64,000 nt of DNA, taken from the NCBI RefSeq assembly GCF_035582795.1, contig NC_134367.1, forward strand, positions 51,367,562-51,431,561, given 5' to 3'. Below the pieces are notes generated by a model, which searched no databases, was not told where the DNA came from, and worked only from the letters and a program-made list of their open reading frames with translations. This DNA is from Mycteria americana. Its lineage: Eukaryota > Chordata > Aves > Ciconiiformes > Ciconiidae. Position numbers and translations under genes: made by a program. The first letter of the stretch is position 1; every line of letters begins with the position of its first letter. Positions 37,301-49,312 of this stretch are shown piece after piece.

Positions 37301-40300
37301 GATCATGCCCCTGTACTTGGCACTGGTGAGGCCACACCTCAAATACTGTGTTCAGTTTTGGGCCCCTCACTACAAGAAGGACATTGAGGTGCTGGAGCGT
37401 GTCAGAGAAGGGCAATGAAGCTGGTGAAGGGTCTAGAGCACAAGTCTTATGAGCAGCGGCTGAGGGAACTGGGATCGTTTAGTCTGGAGAAAAGGAGGCT
37501 GAGGGGAGACCTTATCAGGAAAGGAGGTTGTAGTGAGGTGGGTGTCAGTCTCTTCTCCCAAGTAACTAGTGACGGGATGAGAGGAAATGGCCTCAAATTG
37601 CATCAGGAGAGGTTTAGATTGGATATTAGGAAAAATTTCTTTACTGAAAGGGTGGTCAAGCATTGGAACAGGCTGCCCAGAGTGGTGGTGGGGTCACCAT
37701 CCCTGGAGGAGTTCAAAAAACATGTAGATGTGGCACTTTGGGACATGGTTTGGTAGGCATGGAGGTGTTGGATTGACGGTTGGACTAGATGATCCTAGAG
37801 GTCTTTTCCAACCTTAATGATTCTATGAAAGGCTAACTGGAACTGCTTAACGATATACCTAATCTTCACAGAGGAAGAGCATTATACATTCATTGAAACG
37901 GTGCACACAAAAGGTAGCTAAGCCTAGCATGGACAAATTCTGCCAGATATAAAAACTATACAAGGATTATCACAAAAGAGCCCCTGAATATTTAGTCATC
38001 AGGGTCTCCAACTCAAAATCTCACAAAGGACTCCCCATGCTGGAGTAAGCTGAGCATAAATCCTAGAATAAGCACAACTTTTTAAGATAGCTAATAAAAG
38101 TGGTATTTCAACCAGAATTCCACATTGCTCATGAAAATTTAAATCAACAGATGAAATATCATAAGCTCCTGTAGGAGAAACTACTGCTGGCTTGGGAATC
38201 TGTGAAATGTTTCAATGTACTTTTATCTCCTCAGACTATAAATCTCATGTACAAGAGGCCGCCACTCAAAAAAATGTCATTTCCAGGCCACATAAATAAC
38301 AGTGAGTTGTGTATCAGTGTCCTCCAAAAGCTTACTGCCAACAGACTATCAAAATGTCAGAAGAGCGACATATACAGAACAAAAGGACCTCCCACTCACC
38401 CTGTGGTTTTATATCCATAGTGACATACGGAAAGCTGCCAAGGACAGCCATAACTTCATCATATTTCTTATCTTCTAGGAAGTGCAGTAAATTGCGACGA
38501 TCAGAACCTTTCAAACTCACCAAATCCTGAATACTTTTGATTTTGTACTGAATTAGAAAAAAAAAAAAAGGAAGTCACATTGTAGCAGAGAACACAGTCC
38601 ACAAACAAACTCTTGATAATATATCACTTGTGTCCCCACGTTACTAATACATACACACCATTTGCTTTGTTCTTATTAAAAAGCGTACTTTAGGAAACTA
38701 GCAAGCATATGTTTTGAGAAACAATAAAACAGAGGTTGCATTCAGACCTACTAAATAGAACTGCTTTGAACATTGGTGTGTTCCTTAGTATGGCACCCCT
38801 TAGAAACTGGACACATTTTTTTATAAAACTATTACTTCAGCCAGCTTTTTCAGAAAGCTGAGCCAAGAAGTCTTACTAATCGGGATCTTTATTTAGATAG
38901 AGTACTTCAGTGCTTTCAGATTTATACTAGCAGGAACAACTAAGTACAAGTCACTTTTTTTTCCCCCCATACTGAACTGCAAACAAGTCTAAAACCATTC
39001 AAGATTTGCAGAGCAGAGTGAAAAGGATAAAATCAAACACAGATTTTTCTTAACACTTGATTAGCTCACCATTATAAATGTACGTATTTTATTAAAAACA
39101 ACTTCATGCATCCAGGTAGACTGATCATACTTCCAATCTAGGGGGACTGTATTTTTGAAGAGCTCAATGCATGGGAATCCTGTACAAACACACCTAATAA
39201 ATTTGTCTCTTCCCTCTTTCAGGGAAAGGACAGGTGGGATTATGAGATAGCCAAATTCTTGATTTTTTTTTACTTAGTTACACTGCACATGTCAAAAAAT
39301 ACATCTAAAATTGGGTACTTTTTTGTACCCTCCCTGTAGTTTAGGGCTGGGTTAAGAAAAGTAAGTGTTTGATGATACCTGTAAGAGAATGATTCTTTTA
39401 CCTCATCCAAAGGAAAAGACTACTTGACTATTTAATGAACAAGCATCTTCAAAGGCGATTAAAAAAAATGCAGTACTTAAGAATTCTTTACCTTCACACT
39501 AAGACAGAAGCATTTAAACACCACCTAAGGCTGTAGTTAAAGCTAAACAAAACTTCCATTAGATTAAAAGAATATTTTTAAGATTGATCCAAATTAAGCA
39601 TTGTAATAAGACTATCAAAAAAAGTCAACAGTGTCTACTAGAAGATAACTGCTTGTTTCTAACCAGGCAATCCTAGAAGATATACTACAGTCAAACAAAC
39701 AAGCAGGTTTGAATACAGAGACAGTCAGTGAAACAGAGTGAAGAAACGTATGCAGGTATTCAGGCAAGACTATTCTTTTTTGTCCTTACACTCTACAAAT
39801 ACCAACACTTATCCAACTAGAACTACATAGCAAGAGCTTTATAAAGCATCCTCTTTCATACATAAAGGATCACAAAACATTAAATACTTCCCACAGTAAC
39901 TGATAATTTTTTTCCTTTTACGAACTCCCCTGTGCTACCTTCCAAATATATTTTCTATGAAACTAGATTCAGAATGATGCAAAGCCAAACAAGCCAAAAA
40001 AAAAGTCCCAGTAGGATATTCCAGCCACATTCTGGAAAAATATTAAATAGGAGCTAGTACTCTGTAATAAGAAAGAAACTGTTTCTGCTGTTCATGAGGT
40101 CAACGTAGACTGATCTTTTACACACTTTTACACTTATCAGATCTCTGATCATAATTCCCACCTCCTAACTGAGATGGACTTTAAAGAAAGAAAAAAAAAC
40201 CACACAGATAATCTAGGAAGTATTGTACTGAATTCCTGAAAAATTAAAAATATATTTTTATTCTCTTAGTTAATTCATGACTTTGCTTCCTTATAGACAA

Positions 40301-43300
40301 ATAGGTAAAAGAAGTAACAGGAAGTGTTTTAAGAAGTTACCAAGTATCATTTCTAGTTTTATACCTTTTTATGATTGGAGACTCGCCTAAGACTGTCCTC
40401 TTCAATGTGAGGCAGCTGCAAGAGGGGAGACTTGAACTGTTGAAGTCCCTGGACAGTCATCTGGGAAAGCTTCATGCAATTTTCCAAAGATCCCAAAGAT
40501 GGAGCACGGAACTCCCTTTCTTGGGGAGAATGAAACAGATGACATAATTTTTAATTATTTTTTTTCTTCTTACACTTTTACAACATATACTTGGATTGTA
40601 GACTACAGAAAACCTTGTTTTCAGTCAACCAAGCAAAAGAAAGAGGCGTCTTAATGTTCAGCATAATTAATCAGGTAGCCTTTTTACTCTCACTGCAGTC
40701 ACATAGCTCAGCAGACATTTTCTTCCCTCTATTTAGGCTATCACAGCTGAACACTAAGACAGGGAAAGACTTCCATCTAACATTGTCTCAGGGAACAACA
40801 GCACAATGTATCTATGCAATTCTTATAGACAAAAACTCCACCACTTAAGTTTAAAAAAAAAAAAAAAACCAGCAGCATCAAAACCAACTTGTTTGAAATT
40901 TGCATTTTTTTATATGTATATGTGTGTGTGTGTATAACATGTTTAGCTCTACTTTGTAAGCATATCATTAAATATAATTTATCATTAAACATTAATCTTT
41001 TACAACACAATGTATTATTCATAAGATTTTCATCTTGATATGAACATAAAGGTAGCAGCCTATTACATGCAAGAAAAAAACTGTAGGTATAACAGAAGCT
41101 AAGCAGAGCATATTATATTATGTTAGAAGGCAGTAAGAATAGCTGTAAAAATATCAAAGGCACGGGTTTTATAAGTATACCTAAAGGTTAAAAGGGGTGT
41201 CTGAGCAAACATCTATTTGAGTTTTCTTTTAGAAATTACCTATAATTCCTTTAATATTTTAAAGTACAAGAAGGTATACACTCTACATAATTAAAATTAT
41301 TATAAGATAGACAAGGAGAAAGTCTTAACCAGAACAGAGCAAAAGAAAAATAGTCACTTAATACTTTTCATCATGTCTGCAAAGAAATGAAAAAGCAAAG
41401 CAGACAGATTTCCCCATACTGCTATTTAACTTTGTAGACAACTGTCCATTCATAAATAAGACTTCTCAAAACCCTGTTTAGAAAACCCATTTCAGAATTC
41501 CCCTGCAGCTCAAGAGCTGCTGCAAGTCCGGAATTGGCAATGTTCAGGTCGCTCTATATATACACTTTACTGTGAAACAAAAAAATAAGTTAGAGCCTCT
41601 TCAGGGAGCCAAGAGGAATTTCAGCTACTTAAATCTTTTGCTGAACTTGTATATAGCATATAAAAGAACTGAAGGAAATTTTAAACACGTATTACAGAAA
41701 ACACCTGTAATTTATGATGCCTGTCATTTTATTTAAGAATCAGTATATGTATTTTCCTTATACTTTAAAATCTCTTCTGAGGAACAATCAACCTTTGGTT
41801 ACCTTGACTGTTACAGGTACATTCTGCATATAAACATATAAAAATAAGTATGAACACAAATATCTGTGTGTGTACATACACAAATATACTCATGTAAGTA
41901 TAGAAATACGTATGTTTGGTGTGGACATATTTGGCTGGTATATTTGGGACACTGCAACAGGGGCATGGAGGCATCTTTCAATAGATTAGACAGATGGTCA
42001 GAAGAAATATGGCCACTCTGCTAGAACTGTGTGATCAAGATTACCAGGCTATCAAGGCAATTAAAGGTGTGAATAAAAGCAGGTTTACTTACACCTAGGT
42101 GAGAAGGCAGACAGGCTGTAACCTACACCTGCCCAAAAGGGTACCAAAGCCAAAATTGATGAATGTTAAGTGCAATGGCCATGTATTTTGATAAAAGGCA
42201 AGTTTAAATTAATTTTAAAACATTTTACAGAGGATATATGAGAACACAATAAATCTGACCAAAAAAACCCCAGATTTGGTGTCTTCAGTATGTTTTCTCC
42301 TTCCTTTACACCACTACCTTGCTGCAAATTTATAAGCAGCTACTAGGGCTTGTTAAATGTACATGAAAGATCACCATCACCTCTGCTCCACCTGCCCCTC
42401 TCCCTTTAAATGGCCTATTTCTTCATTAATTACACCAAGCTATAATCAGCTATCGAATCAAATTACATGGCAGGATTTTTTTTAACCCAGTATATTAATA
42501 AATACTGTGAAGATTACAGGCAATGCAAAGAGAAAAATAACACATGAATGGAACTATCCAGCTAGACATACTGATAAGTAACAAAGATGTAACTTCTACC
42601 TTATTTAAAAAAAAAAAAAAAGTAACGGAAAGACTAATCCCTCAACTAAATAGCAAAAAATTTACTTTCCATCTTACCTATCTTCTACCTCCCCTCTAAT
42701 TTTTTTGGCTGCTGCTAAGGAAAGTCACAGGATTTTTTTAAATTAAAAAAACCCACACTGCAAACCAAGTTAATAAAAGAATCCTAAATATTCTCTGACA
42801 AACTGGCTTTTGCAGGAAATTCACCTAGAGCTTTGAGACCACAGAGCACTAGTCAGAGTAGAAATTCTTCTCTTTTTTAAAGCATGGACTCATCATCCAT
42901 ATGACAGTAGAAAAATATTTTAACAAAGTTGGAGAATATTATTTTGTTTCCCGAAAATAACACAGGACTTAATATTCCCCGAGCGTGGATTTCAGGACAG
43001 TATAGCTTTAACACCCAACCGCCCCTGCCATAAAATGAATGCCATTACTGCACGTATTTTGACAGCTTCTGCTCGTCAAAGTGCACAAGACAAGATGACC
43101 TTTAATCTAAGGTCATAAAGTCATCCAAAACATATGACATTACAGTAGTCAATCACAAATTTAAACGCAAACCGCAGTTGCTTGTGAAGGAATGGTATAC
43201 ACCTGGGTCAAACCACAACCATTACACTGCAGCTTCCAACCTGAATTAAGAAATGCACTTTGGCTGGACAGCTGAACTGATGCCTAACCTTTATGCAGAC

Positions 43301-46300
43301 AGTTACTAGAGCACATTCCATGGTTTTGGCAGCAAACACCTCGCCTGGCATGGCAGCTCTCTACTTATGACACTTAAGGATGATCTCAAAGCCATCAAGA
43401 TAGCCATCAAAGAAGCCATCAAGATAATTTAGGCCTGCTGATTATCAACTACCAGTTATAAAACAACGGAAGCAAGCAAGGGATGCCACAGAGCAAAGCA
43501 TATTTTCAGGGAGCTGCATGTAAAAAGAAAGTCTCGCAGACTATGAGGAAGTCAGGCAAGAGAGTAAAAGATATTTTATCCAAAGGTAGCTCACAATTGC
43601 CACATTTTCCACCAGGCTGGAAAAAGCTTAGCAGTAACTAAAAACTGACTGGACCGAAATGAAAATAGTATCAATTTTGCTTTTATGAAAGCAAATTAAA
43701 ACTGTGCCTTGGAAATAACAAATCCAAATAATAACGAATCCAAACTCATCTGCAAAGAATGATAGCTCTGTTAAAAATTAAGAAGTAACCATGATTAAAC
43801 AATTTTGATGCCAAACCTACACTCATTCTTTCATGACAGATTGTTTCTAATGGGGTTTGGTAAGAAAGGCAACGTCCACGGCTTTTATGGGGATGCATAA
43901 GCAGCCCGAGTTACCACTCTGCTATCTGGGCAGGCAGGATGCTTGTCCCTGTGAAGGGCTCAGACAGCAGAGCTTCATAAATCTCATTCCATGATGTGCT
44001 GTCCTTAGTGTTTCTCAGTCTTTCTTGCATCTCTTTCAAGAACAGCTGATACTGGACCAGTAGTTGAATGCTATATGGACATTTTTAAAATTAATTAGGA
44101 AAACGAAGTGCCAAGATTCTGAAGATTCATCCAAGGTGCTTTTCCTCAAAAGCCCTGATTACAAAGTATGCATAAATGGCTACAGATATTTCTTGAATAA
44201 TAATGATGATTACAATAACTCAGGATATTTGAAAGACAAATGAATGCAGCGCAAAATGAGACTCCTCATCCCACCATCAATTTAGGTTTCACAAAATAAG
44301 GTCTCTCCCCAAAATATTTCTTTAGTTAATATTAACGCATGCCATCATCTCTGTATTTTCCACAGATCAGGACTGCTGAACATCTGTGGCTAATTATAGC
44401 ATGTGATAATTTTATGTACCATGTCAAGGCTGATTTAAGTGAAAATTAGAATTAAACCCAGAAACATCTGTAGTTAAGTTTTAAGCTACTTAAAACTGTG
44501 TTAAGATGACAAATACACAAACTTAAACAAAATAGTCTCTCAAAAATTTCAGTATCTAACTTTAATTTTACTCATATCTTAAAAAAAAAAAAAAAAAACC
44601 ACACAAAACAATGATACCTTTTTGATTTCCAGTTTCCAAACAAAATTCTCTCTACATGTACATTCATCAAAAGCCAGGTCAACATTTTAAATTTGCTAAG
44701 TGATAAGTAGCAAAAATGGTGATTTTCCTTTACACCAAAGACTAAAATTCTGAAATTGTTTACTTTTAAGTCCTTAAATTCATTATTGTTGGCCTGATGG
44801 GCAACTGTTCAGTACCACCTTCCCTTTAATGCTTTGTGCTGAGAGCACTAGCATGGAAGTCAGAGGAAATGTTCGGTACCAATTTCTGAATACTGCCATT
44901 TTAAAACTTTGGAAATAATTTTTAGAAAACCTGCTACAGAAATACCAAGCAAATCCTCAACTATATCTATGATACACTTTGAGTTTTTTACAAATCTATG
45001 GAAGTAACTTCTACCATACATAATGACAACTATAATTTCTCATCCACTTTTACAGACTCATTGAGGTTGGCAGGGATCATGAAAAACTTTAGAAATTGTT
45101 TGTAGTAGAGGTCGTTTAGGTTTGATTTTTTTAATAACCATCACTTCCATTTCACATGCAAATGGAAAATTAATTTACACTACTGTCTTCCAAAATACTG
45201 TTTGATTTTTTAATTTTAATTTAAGCTAAAAACCTAAATTTTTTGGAACTTCAAAGCGGTTTATGAAATACACTGCATCTATAAGTAATCATTTTACTGT
45301 CAAATTAAAAAGGTATCTCCATGTACATACAGAACTAGGAGAAGAATACAGCTACTTGGAGGTCATTCAAGTTGTAAAGTATATCATGTATTCTGTTAAG
45401 TATCTTATTTCAGCTTTTACAAAAGAGATATAGGTGTTTTTAATTTTTCAAAGACTTCCAGTTCTGTTACATAAAAAAAGCTTCTGGCTCTATTATTTTG
45501 GTTTCATTTTGCACAAGTGAAAACAAGTATTTACTAGTTGACTAATATATACATATAGGCCATCTTAAAAGAAATCTTCTAGAGGTCTGAAGTATTTTTA
45601 TTTAAAAAAACTATCCACATTAAAAAAAAGGTGTCTATATTTGGCATATGCAAGGGCTTACAAACAAGTACTTTTCATAATTAGCTATAATATGTGGACT
45701 TAGTCCTGCTGAGCTAGCAAAACTTAAAAAAAACACAAAAAAATTCCAACACTTCCAAAATAATTACAATAATTAAACTATTTAAAACTGATTGTTTTTC
45801 TCTTGAAAGAAACTGAAAAATTTGAACCAAAGAGAAATAAACTATTAGAAACTAATAAAGTTTCACAGCATTAGTTTCCTTATCTTAAATCTGTACAGGA
45901 GATATCTTTGCAACTTAGTTACAGTGCTAGTCTGGAGAATATTCACAAAAACATATCCAATATCTATCCACAGCTGATCTCTTAATATGATACTCATTAA
46001 TAAATATAATCTAACATTAGGTGAATATTACTTCTGCAATGAAAAATATGGCTACTGTTTTCTTCCAAGTTTCAAGTTCTCTCCCCAGCAGTCTCAGTAA
46101 AGACAGGGTTTAGACTCAGTAAAGACTAGTAAAGACAGGGTTTAAAAGAGAAATAGAAATCAATAGTTCCTTCTAAAATAGGACACGTAAGCCAGCATGC
46201 AACAGCCTTATCTGCTCACATCCGCACTCTTGTACTTTATTTGGTTAAGAAGCACAATTTCCAGCACCACTTGCAATAGTTCTGGGAAAGATCTTCCCCA

Positions 46301-49276
46301 AAACCATTCTTGTTAGGAGGCTATGAATGCTTGTTAAAGGAGTTTTGGTCCAGTAAAGATCAACCGATGAGTATTATTTGATGGCAAGCAAAATGGTCCC
46401 CAGTTTGGCATAAAAAAATGCCTTGCGTATGTTTGCTGCAATAATGGAATGAGATCCAAGTCTTTGTTTCCTTACCCTGCAAGCAACCATCTTCAGCATA
46501 ATTGCCTTTTTACAGTAAAAATAAAAAAGCTTAAATATTACATTTCAATTAAATTGTAATTTCTATGGCAATTATGGAAAAGCACCTGCCATTGCAAGTT
46601 CAGGAAAAAAAACCCTACATAGCAGACTCAACAGCATAGGAACCAGAAATGGAGAAATATGAGCAACACACAAAGAAATTATGGCACAGAAATGAGCCAA
46701 AACACAAGTGACACTCATAACAGAAGAGGAAGAACTGTGAAAGTGCAAATTAAAAGACGGATGAACACAAGGTTCAACGTGTCTTATACTAAGTGCTTTG
46801 CTACCAAGAACGGACCAGATCTTTAAGAAAAGGTTTTCAATTGCATTTAAGGAGAAACTTTTAACTGCAAAAATTACAAGGTGAACACAGATACTCAAGA
46901 TTTCAGAGTGGGGCTTGGCGGCAGCAGCAGCATTTCAATCTTCAAAATGGAGAGCGCTCTCATTACAGTGAAAAGAGCAAAAGCACATTTAGGTATATCT
47001 AAATATCATAGGTTGTTTCCCACAAGAACCAAAAACTTTATGAAATATTGCAGTGAAGAATCATATTTACTAGTTTTAATTATACAGTTTCTCTTCTTAC
47101 CTTCCCGGCTTCGAGCCATTATTATTAGTTGGCAGATCACATTAATCATTTCTTGAATAAGTGCAGGACTCTTTTTCAGGATAAACTGCTGATCTGCAAG
47201 ACATAACTGGCTGCAATTATGCTGCACTTCTATTAGGAAAAAAGAGGACAGTTTACATGAACTGGACATTTAATGGTGCAGCCTTAATTTCTATTCATTC
47301 TTGTATTATTGAAAATACCACTTTATTCACATTGACACATCCATCCATAACATTCCCTAACAAAACAGGAAAGAGCAAATTCTAAGAGGGAACACAAATT
47401 GTGTACCAGACAAGCAGCTTCCACACCAAATGAAGAAGTATTATTAGATCCATCTAAAAAAGCAACAGTATGGCACAGACAATTTACCAGTCTTATTAAA
47501 ATAGCATTAATTCTTCAGGTAACCACAGGTTTAAAAAAGGATTTTTTGTTTTAAGTGAAACATCAATTTTGGGAAAAATATTATTTGTAAAGTACTAACT
47601 ACTTTTGAATACAGATCTGTGAAGTTCTAAGCACAAACAGTAACTAAGTGGCAGGGAAGAGGAGGTATTTTTAGTGGCTATTTAAAACTGATCATTTTTC
47701 TCTTGAAAGAAACTGAAAAATTTGAACCAAAGCATCTTCATTGTTTGGTTGGGTTTTTTTTCCATTTGCGTTAAAATATAGAACATCTCAAGTTTGCTGG
47801 TCAGCCTAAGAAACCATGAGTTTCATAGCTGAAACTTAAGAACTGCATTTAGAAACGTTTCAGTTTGTATATTTACAAGTATAAAAACCTGCAAAACACA
47901 AAACTGAATCTCATATGTAACTGATATTTTAAAGTTCTAATCTTGTCACCCTTGCTTTACATAGTGGGGTGAAAAAACTCCAAAAATAACCATGAATGGA
48001 CATATTATCAAGCACGATGTTATGCTTATCTTGGATTTCTTTACTCTGAAAAGCAAATACACTTCACATGTTTAGCTTTTTATTCTATTACAAAGAAGAA
48101 AAAAAAAGTATCAAAGTCACATTTGCAGCCAAAAAGCATTAAAAACTACGATATTAGCATTACAGGGCTATCAAGAGAATGAGAAAACGCTAAGTAAATG
48201 TTTTAGTTTTTCAGCTTTAATGACTCTGAGTACACTGCAACAGAGATTATTGAGCAGAGATCCACACAACTCTAATGGACAAAAAGTGTGTTTATGAGTA
48301 CTGTAGCATGCAATGTGTTGCTCTGTTTCCAACAACATCCCGTTAGTGGAGAAGCCATTACCTTCTTCAAGGACCTCAGGAACTTCCATCCTGGCAAGAT
48401 GAGTCAGCAGCAGAACTCTGGCTTTCAGGCTGTAAGGGCAGGTGAGTGGAGGCTCATTCTTCTTTAAATTTATGCCACCAATTCCTCTGATTAGCTAAAA
48501 TAGAATAGTTAAATACAAATAGCTATTTTCGTGCTAAAGAGTGTCCTGGTTTCAGTTGAGATAGAGCTAATTTTCTTTATAGTGGCTGGTATGGGGCTAT
48601 GTTTTGGATTTGTGCTGAAGACAGTGTTGATAATACAGAGATGTTTTAGTTGTTGCTGCACTCGTCAAGGACTTTTCAGCTTCCCGTGCTCTGCCAGGTG
48701 CAGAAGAAGCTGGGAGGGGACACAGCCAGGATAGTTGATCCAAACTGACCAAAGGGCTATTCCATACCACATGACGTCATGCTCAGTATATAAAGCTGGG
48801 GAAGAAGAAGGAAGGGGGGACATTTGGAGCGATGGCGTTTGTCTTCCCAAGTAACCATTACGCGTGATGGAGCCCTGCTTTCCTGGGGATGGCTGAACAC
48901 CTGCCTGCCCATGGGAAGTAGCGAAGGAATTCCTTGCTTTGCTTTGCTTGCGTGCGCGGCTTTTGCTTTACCTATTAAACTGTCCTTATCTCAACCCTCA
49001 AGTTTTCTTACTTTTGCTCTTCCGATTCTCTCCCCCATCCCACCAGGGGGGAGTGAGCGAGCGGCTGCGTGGTGCTTAGCTGCCGGCTGGGACTAAACCA
49101 CGACAAGAGAAACAAATACAGGAGGAGAATGGTTTACAAGGAAAAAAGTTACATTCACAAAAGCAAGCCTTTAAGTAACTTTTCCCTGGAAAGTTCTGTA
49201 GAGATGAACGTTAGCCATTTTTATTCATAACCCAGCTCCAAAAAGTCAAGAAGTATCTTTAAATGCCTTGTTTCAA

Positions 49277-49312
<36 letters not shown>

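Larger units (their letters stand above)
35592..37828 (+). mobile_element. CR1 LINE copy 3, decayed, antisense in SEC63 intron 13
   Basis: A 5'-truncated CR1 that starts slightly downstream of the break in copy 1 and ends with a single ATTCTATG at 37820-37828. The RT frame is broken by a frameshift before 36000, by a TGA at 36438-36440 (copy 1 has TTA, Leu), and by further frameshifts near 36800, 37130 and 37410. The active-site FADD is still readable near 36970. A T22 tract with flanking direct repeats interrupts the region upstream of RT. It is older than copy 1. Confidence 0.93.
34339..38399 (-). other. SEC63: SEC63 intron 13 (4.1 kb)
   Basis: More than half of it is the antisense CR1 copy 3 (35592-37828), preceded by a 23-bp tandem array. 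The remainder is AT-rich unique DNA. Confidence 0.8.
40520..47100 (-). other. SEC63: SEC63 intron 11 (6.6 kb)
   Basis: The largest intron in the window and free of recognised CR1 or LTR. It has small tandem repeats (43391-43426, 46094-46146), a TG/TA microsatellite near 40920, A18 at 44581-44598, and copy A of the 55-bp duplication. Confidence 0.8.
48542..49105 (+). mobile_element. Solo LTR of an avian endogenous retrovirus in SEC63 intron 9
   Basis: A 564-bp element that begins TGTCCTGGTTTCAG and ends AACCACGACA, so it has TG...CA termini. It is flanked by the direct repeat AGAG (48538-48541 and 49106-49109), or AAGAG if the terminal A is shared. A TATA box lies at 48787-48794 and ATTAAA at 48974-48979, which gives the plus orientation, antisense to SEC63. 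I recognise the type from bird genomes, where it is dispersed in many species; the exact family name needs a repeat library. No gag, pol or env sequence is attached, so the internal part was lost by LTR-LTR recombination. Confidence 0.88.

Noticed and set aside
48531..49096. Small ORFs inside the solo LTR
   Set aside because: LTRs of this type are non-coding. The ORFs are short and carry no gag, pol or env similarity, so no viral gene is annotated.
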